In this document: one piece after another, positions 12,307-19,671 of the stretch
Position numbering within the stretch: the stretch's first letter is position 1
How the letters are laid out: every line of letters begins with the position of its first letter
Source of the DNA: a virus
DNA length: 25,505 bases
IMG/VR virus record: IMGVR_UViG_3300015245_000073
Coordinates: 1-25,505 of that record
Reading direction: 5' to 3' (one strand)
Notes under the pieces: generated by a model
Told to the model about the DNA's origin: nothing
Databases searched by the model: none
What the model saw: the letters and a program-made list of their open reading frames with translations, nothing else
Program-made: the position numbers and the translations under genes

Positions 12307-14013
12307 GTGGCCACCACAACCGCGTCCGTCGCCTCCATCTCCTACGGTGACGGCGCACCGTCGCTGACCGAGCAGGTCCCCGGCTCCGACCTGGAGTTGG
12401 CGATGGTCGAGCTCGGGAGCGCGATGCGCGGCTACCGGGTGGCCGAGGAGTACTACGAGGGCACCCGCGCGGAGGTGTTCGCGTCGGTGCGGCTGCGGCG
12501 GGCGATGGCCAAGACCGGCGCGGCGTTCAAGTTCAACTTCGCGAAGAAGGCCGTGCAGGCGGTGTGCGAGCGCCTGGAGATCGCGGCGGTCGACTCCACG
12601 ACGCCGGGGGCGAAAGCCCGGATCGACGGCTTGTGGAAGAGCAACAAGCTGACACGCCAGTCAAAGCAGATCATGCGGCGGGCCAGCGAGTACGGCGACG
12701 CCTACGTGATCGTGTGGCCGTCGGCCGACACCGACTGGGACAACGACGGCGTCACGAACGTCGACGTGTTCTACAACTCCCCGCAGTCGGTGCGGATCTT
12801 CTACGACGCCGAGAACCCGCAGATCAAAGCATTCGCGATCAAGCAGTGGGTGCTGGCGGCGCAGAAGAAGGTGCGGGTGGACCTGTACTACCCGGACCGG
12901 ATCGAGAAGTACGTGTCGAAGCAGGGGGTGCTGCACCCCAAAGCCGAGGACATGGTGCAGTTCTACGACACCGACGACCTCGACGGGCAGGACATCGACG
13001 CCGGCCCCGGGTGGCCGCGCCCGAACCCGTTCGGCGAGATCCCGATCTTCCACTTCCGCAACGACGACCCCTACGGGACGCCGGAGCACGAGGGCTTCTA
13101 CGGGACCCAGGACTCGCTGCGCAAACTGGTGCTGTCGCACATGGCCGGGGTGGACTACCAGGCGTTCCCGCAGCGCTACGCCCTCGCCGACGGCACCGCC
13201 GACTCCTCGGAGCTGGCCGCCGGGGACGAGGACCTGTTCCAGTACGCGCTGGACACCGGGGCCACGTCCCGGGCCGGGGACCCGACGTCACAGCTGTCCG
13301 CCGACGCCGGGGCCGTGTGGTGGCTCCAGGGCGTGAAGGGCGTCGGCCAGTTCGACCCGGCCGACCCGTCCAATTTCACCGACCCGATGACCCTGTACCT
13401 GCGCTTCGGCGCCCTGATCACGGACACGCCGCTGTCCCGCCTCGACCCCACCGGCAACGTGGAGTCCGGGGAGTCCCGCCGCGCCGCGAACGAACCGTTC
13501 ACCATGAAGATCGAGGACCGGCAGGAGTCCTACGGCGACACCTGGTGCGAGGCGGTCGAGTTCGCTCTGAAGATTCTGGGCATCGACGGCGCGGAGGTCA
13601 CCGTCCGGTGGAAGTCCGCCGACGCCATCGACGACCAGACCGGGTGGGAGACGCTGCTGCTGAAGCTCCAGGCGGGCTTGCCGCCCAAGCAGGCGTTCAT
13701 GGAGCAGGGCTACAGCCAGGAGCAGGTCGATGAGTGGTTCGGCGACGGCGACGACGAGCAGATCGACGCCGAGCTCCTCCTGAAGCTGGCCCAGGCACTC
13801 GGGGCGCTGGCGCCCGCGGTGTCCACCGGCGTCATCGACGACCAGCAGGCGCAGAAATTGCTGGCCGCGCTCATGGGCGATCTGCTCGGGCCACCTGCGC
13901 CGGAGCCGGATCCGGCCGCGCTGCCGCCGGCCCCGGTGCCGCCTCAGCTCATGCTCCCGGCACCGCCGCAGCCGCCGGCCACGGGAGCCGCCGGTGACGA
14001 CGCAACAGGTTGA
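12307..14013 (+). CDS. Portal protein (SPP1 gp6-like)
   Basis: The 568-residue protein fits phage portal proteins: an N-terminal helical region, a central segment with VRIFYDAENPQIKAFAIKQWV and GEIPIFHFRNDD, the ALITDTPLSRLDPTGNVESGES motif common in actinophage portals, and an acidic, then proline-rich C-terminus. It forms the dodecameric vertex ring through which DNA enters and to which the tail connects. I start it at GTG 12307, preceded by AGGAG at 4 nt. The open frame upstream to 12118 overlaps the terminase gene and is shadow. The gap 12237-12306 has no gene. The end overlaps the minor head gene by 20 nt. Confidence 0.9.
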   Translation: MATTTASVASISYGDGAPSLTEQVPGSDLELAMVELGSAMRGYRVAEEYYEGTRAEVFASVRLRRAMAKTGAAFKFNFAKKAVQAVCERLEIAAVDSTTPGAKARIDGLWKSNKLTRQSKQIMRRASEYGDAYVIVWPSADTDWDNDGVTNVDVFYNSPQSVRIFYDAENPQIKAFAIKQWVLAAQKKVRVDLYYPDRIEKYVSKQGVLHPKAEDMVQFYDTDDLDGQDIDAGPGWPRPNPFGEIPIFHFRNDDPYGTPEHEGFYGTQDSLRKLVLSHMAGVDYQAFPQRYALADGTADSSELAAGDEDLFQYALDTGATSRAGDPTSQLSADAGAVWWLQGVKGVGQFDPADPSNFTDPMTLYLRFGALITDTPLSRLDPTGNVESGESRRAANEPFTMKIEDRQESYGDTWCEAVEFALKILGIDGAEVTVRWKSADAIDDQTGWETLLLKLQAGLPPKQAFMEQGYSQEQVDEWFGDGDDEQIDAELLLKLAQALGALAPAVSTGVIDDQQAQKLLAALMGDLLGPPAPEPDPAALPPAPVPPQLMLPAPPQPPATGAAGDDATG

Positions 14014-15058
14014 CGCCGCGCCGACGCCGGAGTCCGCGGCGGTCCGGCAGGCGCTGCGGGCCGCCGACGTCCTCGCGCTGGAGCGTGCCGCGGTCCGGGC
14101 CGTCGCATGGCCGCTGCGCGCACGACTCGTGACCGTGCAGCGCGCCGCGGTCCGGGCGTGGATCGCCGCGTTCGGGAGCCTTGAAGCACCCGGCGACCCG
14201 ATGCGCGCCGCCGCGGTGACCGCGCGGATCATCGGCGACCTGGCCGGCATCGGCGCGTCGGCGACCGCGCCGCTCGACGCCTACGTGCAGCGGGCCGTCG
14301 CCCTCGGCGTCGCGCAGGCCGCGCACGCCACCGGCGCCGCGATGACCGCCGAAGGCATCGGCGCGGTACCGGACGCGGCCACCGCCCGGACCGTCGCAGG
14401 ACTCGACCAGGCGATCCGCTCCCGGATCGCCGCAGCCGAGGCCGCCGTCACCCGGGCCTCCGGATCCGGCTTCGCCGAACTCGACACCGCACTGGGCCAC
14501 GCGCACAAGGCTGTGGCAGCCGCCGCCCGCGACACGGTCACCGCGGTCAACGGCGGCGCGAACGCCGGACAGGCCGCAGCCGCCGACTTCCTCGGCGCGG
14601 ACCGGCTGTGCTTCGCGGAGCCGGATTGCTGCACGACCTGTGCCGGCCTGGCCGGACGCGTCGCCGCGCCGGGCCAGCCGTTCGACGCCCGGTTCGCCTC
14701 GACGTTCACCGACAAGCCGCACCTGTGGCCGCCCGGCCCGCTGGAGCACCCCCCGTGGCACCCGAGTTGCCGGTGCCGGGCGGAGACGTACCTGGGGGTC
14801 GAGCCCGCCGCGTCCGGTCCGTCGCTGCCGCTGGCGCTGCAACGAGAAGCCCGCCGGGCGATCCTGAAGGGCTGGTCGCTGCCGTCGGAATCGCAGCCCG
14901 AGCGGATCCGGGCCGCCCGCAAGACGCTCGCCCGGAACGCCGCCGCCCCGGCGTCGGTGAAGGCGTACTCCCGCCGCGCGGTCGCCGCCGGACGCTTCCC
15001 CACCCGCGACGTGCCGCGATACGCGCCCCGGCCCGGGGCCGCCAAGACCAAGCACTGA
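13994..15058 (+). CDS. MuF-like minor head (head morphogenesis) protein
   Basis: The 354-residue protein has a long alanine-rich helical N-terminus (about 1-200) and a C-terminal cysteine/histidine segment: CFAEPDCCTTCAGLAG, then HPPWHPSCRCRAET. That C-x-x-C ... HPxCRC pattern marks the SPP1 gp7/Mu gpF family of proteins bound inside the head near the portal and ejected or needed for DNA exit. It starts at GTG 13994 with GGAG upstream, within the portal gene, and is followed by the scaffold gene. The last 80 residues are basic, fitting contact with packaged DNA. No toxin domain is seen at the C-terminus. Confidence 0.85.
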   Translation: MTTQQVDAAPTPESAAVRQALRAADVLALERAAVRAVAWPLRARLVTVQRAAVRAWIAAFGSLEAPGDPMRAAAVTARIIGDLAGIGASATAPLDAYVQRAVALGVAQAAHATGAAMTAEGIGAVPDAATARTVAGLDQAIRSRIAAAEAAVTRASGSGFAELDTALGHAHKAVAAAARDTVTAVNGGANAGQAAAADFLGADRLCFAEPDCCTTCAGLAGRVAAPGQPFDARFASTFTDKPHLWPPGPLEHPPWHPSCRCRAETYLGVEPAASGPSLPLALQREARRAILKGWSLPSESQPERIRAARKTLARNAAAPASVKAYSRRAVAAGRFPTRDVPRYAPRPGAAKTKH

Positions 15059-15084
15059 CGACCACGACAACGGAAGGCACGCGC

Positions 15085-15861
15085 ATGACGCTCGGGAACA
15101 GCGAACGCCCAGGGGCGGTCATCGGCTACCGCAAGGACGGCCGCCCCATCCACCTGCTGGCCGGCGGATCCGGCGAGGACGAAGACGACACCGGCCTGGA
15201 CCTCGGTGAGGACGGTGGCGAAGAGGAGGCCGACGACGAGTCCGAAGCTGACGCCGAGGAGGAGGCGGAGGAGTCTGAGGAGGAGAAGCCGAAGCCCAAG
15301 CCGAAGCCGCAGTCCAAGCCGACTGCGAAGGGCCCGACCGAGGCAGACCTGACACGCGTTACCGGGGCGCTGGAGAAGGAACGGGCGGCGGCGAAGACCG
15401 CGCGGGCCACCGTCCGGGAGCTCCAGGCGGAGCTGCGGGCGGCGAAGAAGGCCGCTGAGCCGAAGTCGGGCGATGACGACGCCGTCGTCAGGGCCGTTGA
15501 GGCTGCGCGTGCAGAAGAGGCGGCGAAGTACAAGCCGATCGTCGTGACCAAGGCCGCCCGTGCTGCGCTCCTGGAGGCCGGGCTCGCCACGGACACGCCG
15601 AGCGACAAGGTCAAGAAGATGCTCCGCCTCATCGACTTCGACGACATCGACTTCGACGAGGACGGCGAGGTCTCCGGACTGGAGGACCAGGTCGACCAGA
15701 TCAAGACGGACTTTCCGGAGCTGTTCCGCAAGCCCGAGCCCGAGAAGCCCGAGCCGAAGCCCCGCGCGCCGAAGATCGACGCCGCCGACCGGCAGAACCG
15801 GCAGCCGCAGCCGAAGACCACCGGCGAGAAGCACGCCGCCGCGATCCTCGGGAACCTCTGA
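15085..15861 (+). CDS. Capsid scaffold protein
   Basis: The 258-residue protein is highly charged and low in complexity. A long acidic block (residues 30-75) is followed by a KPKPKPKPQSKPTAK stretch, a coiled coil (about 90-165), and an acidic C-terminal part with LIDFDDIDFDEDGEVSGLEDQ. This composition, and its place just before the major capsid gene, identify a scaffold that guides prohead assembly and then leaves. The N-terminus carries VIGYRKDGRPIHLLAGG (12-28), which is repeated in the capsid protein. ATG 15085 follows GGAAGG at a 7-nt spacing. No protease is fused or nearby, so scaffold exit probably does not need cleavage by a phage-coded prohead protease. Confidence 0.85.
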   Translation: MTLGNSERPGAVIGYRKDGRPIHLLAGGSGEDEDDTGLDLGEDGGEEEADDESEADAEEEAEESEEEKPKPKPKPQSKPTAKGPTEADLTRVTGALEKERAAAKTARATVRELQAELRAAKKAAEPKSGDDDAVVRAVEAARAEEAAKYKPIVVTKAARAALLEAGLATDTPSDKVKKMLRLIDFDDIDFDEDGEVSGLEDQVDQIKTDFPELFRKPEPEKPEPKPRAPKIDAADRQNRQPQPKTTGEKHAAAILGNL

Positions 15862-15868
15862 GTCCCGA

Positions 15869-15899
15869 CCGCGCGGCCTGACTAAGTCGGGCCGCGCGG
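15869..15899 (+). terminator. Hairpin after the scaffold gene
   Basis: CCGCGCGGCC (15869-15878) pairs perfectly with GGCCGCGCGG (15890-15899) across an 11-nt loop. It starts 8 nt after the scaffold stop. It is a likely terminator, attenuator or 3'-end stabiliser that would separate scaffold and capsid output. Confidence 0.65.
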
Positions 15900-15984
15900 C
15901 ATACCGTTCGATTCGGCGCCGTGATCGTGACGATCCGGCGCAGCAGGACGCCGGTGATCGGTCTAGTTCCCGGCCCGCGTGCCC

Positions 15985-16021
15985 GTGATGGGGCGCAGGT
16001 GACACCCAGCCTCCCCATCAC
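15985..16021 (+). promoter_or_regulatory. Hairpin in the capsid leader
   Basis: GTGATGGGG (15985-15993) pairs perfectly with CCCCATCAC (16013-16021) across a 19-nt loop and ends 17 nt before the capsid start codon, next to its AAGG ribosome site. It may tune capsid translation or protect the transcript. The 177-base gap 15862-16038 holds this, the upstream hairpin and possibly a promoter, but no gene. Confidence 0.5.
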
Positions 16022-16038
16022 AGACAAGGCACCCCCTC

Positions 16039-17088
16039 GTGTCCCTCCGCAGCAGGACCCTGTTCGATCCCCGAGTCCAGGACGTCGACCCGGGCGACGT
16101 CATCGGCTACTACGACGACGGCCGCCCGATCCTGTCCCTGGCCGGCGGCGCGCGCGACACCTTCGAGAAGTGGATCCCGGAGGAGTTCGGGTCCGACGTC
16201 ATCCAGAAGGTCAACCAGATCTCGGCGATCGAGTCCTACGCGCAGCGGATCCCGATGAAGTCCCAGACCCGGTCGACGCCGCGGTCCGGCGGCGTGTCCG
16301 TGGACATCGTCGCGAAGGGCGGCACCTATGGGGAGGACGTCACCGCCAACGACGACGTGGTCCTCAGCGTCCAGAAGTTCGGCCGCGCGGTGCGTGTCGC
16401 CGAGGAGGACATCGACGACTCCCTGGCGGACATCCTCAACGCGAAGATGAAGGACTGGGGCACCGCCTACGCGAAGGGCCTGGACAACGCCTGCCTCGGC
16501 GTGACCGCGTCGAAGTCCTCGACGACCTGCGCGTTCGACAGCCTCTACTACGTCCTCGGGCAGAACGACACCGCGACGAGCTACACCGCGAACTCGAACA
16601 TCACCCAGTCCGGGACCGCCGGCACCACCTACGACGGCCTGTCGACCGCCGCGGGGATCATGGAGGCCGGGGACTACTGGGACGACGACGCCGCCCTGTG
16701 GATCTGCCACCCGATCTTCAAGAAGAAGCTGCGCGGGATCAAGGACGCCCAGAACAGGCCGATCTTCAACGAGTCGTCCAACGGGACGGCCGGCGGCGCG
16801 CAGAACGTCCCGGACTTCATCATGGGCTACCCGGTGAAGTGGTCCCTCGGCGCGAAGACCAGCGCGACGCCGACGTCGAAGCCGACCGGCAACCCCCTGG
16901 CGATCCTGTGCAACCCGCTGTACATGCTCCTGGGCGTGCGCTCGGGCCCGGAGTCGGTGTTCATCGACGGACGGAGCGGGCTGTCCGCGCTGACCGACGA
17001 GTCGATCCTCAAGATGCGCGCCCGGCGGGCGTTCGTCCCCGGCGTCGAGCAGGCCTTTTCGCTGTTTGAGGACAACTCCGGCAGCTGA
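16039..17088 (+). CDS. Major capsid protein (HK97-type fold, inferred)
   Basis: The 349-residue protein follows the scaffold and has the run of features of an actinophage major capsid protein: an N-arm, an E-loop-like region (QRIPMKSQTRSTPRSGG and VAKGGTYGEDVTANDD), a helical spine FGRAVRVAEEDIDDSLADILN, a long A-domain with ALWICHPIFKKKLRGIKDAQ, and a terminal MRARRAFVPGVEQAFSLFED. Residues 21-37, VIGYYDDGRPILSLAGG, match the scaffold N-terminus. The start is GTG 16039 with AAGGCAC 6-12 nt upstream. Hundreds of copies form the shell. The fold assignment comes from context and strand/helix order, not from a motif unique to HK97. Confidence 0.88.
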   Translation: MSLRSRTLFDPRVQDVDPGDVIGYYDDGRPILSLAGGARDTFEKWIPEEFGSDVIQKVNQISAIESYAQRIPMKSQTRSTPRSGGVSVDIVAKGGTYGEDVTANDDVVLSVQKFGRAVRVAEEDIDDSLADILNAKMKDWGTAYAKGLDNACLGVTASKSSTTCAFDSLYYVLGQNDTATSYTANSNITQSGTAGTTYDGLSTAAGIMEAGDYWDDDAALWICHPIFKKKLRGIKDAQNRPIFNESSNGTAGGAQNVPDFIMGYPVKWSLGAKTSATPTSKPTGNPLAILCNPLYMLLGVRSGPESVFIDGRSGLSALTDESILKMRARRAFVPGVEQAFSLFEDNSGS

Positions 17089-17116
17089 GCCGACCGGGTC
17101 CCGCCCGCCGGCGACC

Positions 17117-17152
17117 GGTGGGTGCGAGGGGTCCCGAGCCCGCGCACCCACC
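17117..17152 (+). terminator. Hairpin after the capsid gene
   Basis: GGTGGGTGCG (17117-17126) pairs perfectly with CGCACCCACC (17143-17152) across a 16-nt loop, 29 nt after the capsid stop. It is probably a partial terminator or mRNA 3'-end protector, since genes continue in the same direction only 25 nt later. Confidence 0.6.
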
Positions 17153-17176
17153 ACCCCGAACCCCACGGAGAACCCG

Positions 17177-17617
17177 ATGGCCGACGACGACCTCCAGATG
17201 GAACCCAACGAGCCCGAGCTGCCGGTGCAGCCGGCCACCGTGCAGCACCCCGCGCTCGGCGGCGACGTCCAGGGCGAGATCGACCACCGCACCGCCGACC
17301 CCGCCGGCGTGCCGGGCCGGTACTCCCGCACGTTCGTCCTCGGCTGCACCGGCATCCCGGACGGCCACCCGCTGCACCTGGCGAACGCGGCCGAAGTCCT
17401 CGGCGACGCGACCCGGCGCGGGCTGCACCCCAAGGGCGGCGTGGAACTGGTCGGCTCGGTCGAGACCGAGGGGCTCCGCTCCGGATACACAGCCCTCACC
17501 TACGCCGTCGACGTCGTCCCGGCGGTCGTCGACCGCGACGCGGCCTCGACCGCCACCCCGGGCGGGGCCGCACGCGCTGCGAGGAAGCCCGCCGGGACGA
17601 AGAAGGCAACGGGCTGA
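17177..17617 (+). CDS. Unrecognised 146-residue head-region protein
   Basis: The start is ATG 17177, with GGAG 6 nt upstream. The N-terminus is acidic (MADDDLQMEPNEPELPV), the core is strand-rich (GRYSRTFVLGCTGIPDGHPL, GVELVGSVETEGLRSGYTALTYAVDVVP) and the tail is basic (ARAARKPAGTKKATG). In this position, between capsid and connectors, phages often encode a decoration or head-stabilising protein, or a small connector. I cannot choose between them by sequence. Confidence 0.62.
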   Translation: MADDDLQMEPNEPELPVQPATVQHPALGGDVQGEIDHRTADPAGVPGRYSRTFVLGCTGIPDGHPLHLANAAEVLGDATRRGLHPKGGVELVGSVETEGLRSGYTALTYAVDVVPAVVDRDAASTATPGGAARAARKPAGTKKATG

Positions 17618-17618
17618 C

Positions 17619-18062
17619 ATGGCCACCGACTCCTGGGCGCAGGCCGCCGACGTCACCGGTGTCACCGGTGTCACGGTGACGGACGCCCAGGTGATGCAGG
17701 CGCAGGCGGTCATGGACATGTTCTCGGCCCGCACCTACGAGGCGCGGCCCCGGATCGGGACCCGCGACCTGCACTGGCTGAAGCTGGCGACGGCGTATCA
17801 GTGCGCGTGGATGCTGGCGCAGCCGGACCTGTTCACGCGCCTGGACTTCCAGACGATCGCCATGGGCAACCGGCCGGTGCAGCTGAGGAGCGACGCGCTG
17901 CTCATGGGCCCGCTCGCGCTGAAGGCGCTGAGGCGCTGCTCGTGGATGCGGTCCCGCTCAGTGCATGTGCGCAGCCCGTTCATCGACGGCCTCAGTCCAA
18001 TCTCGTCGGACCCGGACAGCGCGGGCAACGACTTTTACGAGCAGTGGCAGGGGATGGGCTGA
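17619..18062 (+). CDS. Head-tail connector (adaptor) protein
   Basis: The 147-residue protein is helical (VTVTDAQVMQAQAVMDMFSA, LHWLKLATAYQCAWMLAQPDLF), then has a segment with DALLMGPLALKALRRCSWMRSRSVHV and a flexible end. Helical proteins of this size right after the capsid region are the SPP1 gp15/HK97 gp6-type adaptors that sit under the portal ring. ATG 17619 follows the previous stop almost directly. TGA 18060-18062 overlaps the next start (TGATG). Confidence 0.65.
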   Translation: MATDSWAQAADVTGVTGVTVTDAQVMQAQAVMDMFSARTYEARPRIGTRDLHWLKLATAYQCAWMLAQPDLFTRLDFQTIAMGNRPVQLRSDALLMGPLALKALRRCSWMRSRSVHVRSPFIDGLSPISSDPDSAGNDFYEQWQGMG

Positions 18063-18397
18063 TGTACGCCCTCGCGACCACCACCGTCTCCGTGCTCCGC
18101 GGTACCGCCGTCGACCCCGTGTACGGCGACGCCGTCGCGACGGCGAACGTCATCGCCTCGGGCGTCATCGCCTCCATCATCGAAGACCGCAGCGTGAAGG
18201 CGACCACCCCGGGCAACCCCACGCCACGCATCACCCGCGCATATGACTGCGCCCTGCCCTCCGATGTGGACGTCACCGACGCCGACCGGCTCAGGGACGA
18301 GCGCACCGGCCAGGTCTACGTGATCGTGTCCGTGTCGCAGCAGGCGCTGCCCGGGATCACCTCCGACCAGAACCTCGAACTGCGGCGGGCCACCTGA
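18062..18397 (+). CDS. Head-tail stopper-like protein
   Basis: The 111-residue, beta-rich protein (VSVLRGTAVDPVYGDAV, ITRAYDCALPSDVDVTDADRLRDE, GQVYVIVSVSQQ) has the size, strand pattern and 'DxxLRDExxGxxYxI' style of SPP1 gp16-like stoppers that close the head-tail gate. ATG 18062 overlaps the upstream stop and its own stop overlaps the next ATG, so it is coupled in the connector cluster. Confidence 0.65.
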   Translation: MYALATTTVSVLRGTAVDPVYGDAVATANVIASGVIASIIEDRSVKATTPGNPTPRITRAYDCALPSDVDVTDADRLRDERTGQVYVIVSVSQQALPGITSDQNLELRRAT

Positions 18398-18717
18398 TGG
18401 GCCGCGTGAAGATGATCGCAGGGTGGAGCAGGCAGCTCGACGGCGACGTCAGGGAGCTGCTGGAGACCCGCTACGGCCCGGCGATCGTCGCGGACGCCCA
18501 GGCCGCGTGTCCCGTCGACACCGGGAAGCTCAAGGCCAGCATCCACCAGGTGATGCGGGACGACGGCATGGCGGTGCAGGTCCACGCCGACGCGAAGGCC
18601 GAGGACCGGGACGGCGCGGACCTCGGCTACACCTACGCCGGGTACGTCGAAGAGGGCACCCGGCACATGGCACCTCAAGCCTTTTTGCGGCCCGCTTTGT
18701 GGCGGAGGCGGTCATGA
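18397..18717 (+). CDS. HK97 gp10-like tail/neck protein
   Basis: The 106-residue protein has the family's most recognisable segment, ACPVDTGKLKASIHQVM ... YTYAGYVEEGTRHMAPQAFLRPAL, as in HK97 gp10-like proteins: the P-V-D/R-T-G-x-L-x-x-S motif, then the Y-x-x-x-V-E-x-G-T and P-x-x-F-L/M-R-P-A motifs. They act at the head-tail joint or in tail completion. The start at ATG 18397 overlaps the upstream stop; the stop overlaps ATG 18714. Confidence 0.85.
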   Translation: MGRVKMIAGWSRQLDGDVRELLETRYGPAIVADAQAACPVDTGKLKASIHQVMRDDGMAVQVHADAKAEDRDGADLGYTYAGYVEEGTRHMAPQAFLRPALWRRRS

Positions 18718-19187
18718 CCGTCCTCCAGCACGCCACGACGCCCCTGGTGACCGTCGCCTGGCTGGCGTCGCTGCCCGGGTTCAGTCCGGCGATGGTCGGA
18801 GGGGTCCTGCCCCGGCCGGACTCCGACGGCGTCCTGCCCTGGGCGCAGACGGGTTTCGTGCAGGCCACCACGCCGGTCGGCGGCGGCTCGGACATGTACG
18901 TGCCGCTGGCCTCGCCGGTGATGCAGATCGACTGCTGGGCCGCGCAGTCGAACTCCGACCTGCCGCCGTATGCGAAGGCGAACGCCCTCGCCGAGACGAT
19001 CCGCTGGGCGTGCCTCGCGGACGCCAACTTCCAGGGCGCGCTGACGCTGCGGGCCGGCTACGCGCAGGCCCGCGTCAAGTCCGCGTACCTGGCGGGCGAG
19101 CCGAGGCCGGTGTACGGCGACGAGGCCGACTACGGCCGCTACCTCCTCAATGTCGTCCTGAACTGGGTCGAGGTGACGGTCCCGTGA
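18714..19187 (+). CDS. Tail terminator/completion-like protein
   Basis: The 157-residue protein follows the gp10-like gene, with GGAGG 5 nt before ATG 18714. It has an alpha/beta build: VTVAWLASLPGFSPAMVGGVLP, then strands FVQATTPVGGGSDMYVPLASPVMQIDCWAA, a helix YAKANALAETIRWACLADAN and a closing strand RYLLNVVLNWVEVTVP. This is the layout of tail terminator proteins (SPP1 gp17, lambda gpU type) that cap the tail tube and join it to the head. The assignment rests on fold pattern and gene order. Confidence 0.68.
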   Translation: MTVLQHATTPLVTVAWLASLPGFSPAMVGGVLPRPDSDGVLPWAQTGFVQATTPVGGGSDMYVPLASPVMQIDCWAAQSNSDLPPYAKANALAETIRWACLADANFQGALTLRAGYAQARVKSAYLAGEPRPVYGDEADYGRYLLNVVLNWVEVTVP

Positions 19188-19405
19188 AGCGCTACGCCGC
19201 CGTCGGGCCCGCGTCGGGCGAGCTGCTGTCCCTGGGCGGCCTGATCCTCGTGCACCCGGACCGGGCCGAGCTGGAGTGGCTGCTCGCCGGCCAGCGCGTC
19301 GTCGAGGTCCCGGCGCACGTCCCGGCCGGGCAGACCATGCCGTGGTCCCGGCACCCGCAGATGGACGCCGTCTCGTTCCCGCTGAACCGCGAGGAGTTCC
19401 GGTGA
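19184..19405 (+). CDS. Unrecognised 73-residue tail-region protein
   Basis: GTG 19184 overlaps the upstream TGA. The protein (VKRYAAVGPASGELLSLGGL, LEWLLAGQRVVEVPAHVPAG, SFPLNREEFR) is small and mixed alpha/beta, with no recognised motif. Its coupling to both neighbours supports that it is real. Small genes here in actinophages have no known job. Confidence 0.55.
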   Translation: MKRYAAVGPASGELLSLGGLILVHPDRAELEWLLAGQRVVEVPAHVPAGQTMPWSRHPQMDAVSFPLNREEFR

Positions 19406-19671
19406 GAACCGTCCACACGACCATGCGGCCCGGCGAGGCGATCGAGGTCGGCGACGCCGAGTACCTCGACCTGCGAAGGCAGGGGCTGCTGCTGGACAGC
19501 GCCTTGGGCAGCGGCGAACCCGCTGGCACGCAGGCCGGCACGCGCATGGGCCAGATGCCGCAGACGCCGTACTGGGCGGCCGGCACGGCCGAACCCGAGC
19601 AGTCCCCGTCCAACGATCCGGCCTCACCGGAGACCACTGACGCGCCCGCGTCGCCGCCTGAAGGAGGCTGA
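19402..19671 (+). CDS. Unrecognised 89-residue tail-region protein
   Basis: GTG 19402 overlaps the upstream stop and has GAGGAG 5 nt before it. The N-terminus (VRTVHTTMRPGEAIEVGDAE, then YLDLRRQGLLLD) resembles a small beta-hairpin plus helix. The rest is a low-complexity tail of Gly, Pro, Thr and Glu. Its final codons carry the AAGGAGG ribosome site of the major tail gene, and its stop TGA shares its last base with the proposed ATT start. Confidence 0.55.
   Translation: MRTVHTTMRPGEAIEVGDAEYLDLRRQGLLLDSALGSGEPAGTQAGTRMGQMPQTPYWAAGTAEPEQSPSNDPASPETTDAPASPPEGG

Noticed and set aside
14281-16005. Long minus-strand frame opposite the head genes
   Set aside because: It is antisense to the minor head and scaffold genes and breaks into low-complexity Arg/Leu/Ser runs.
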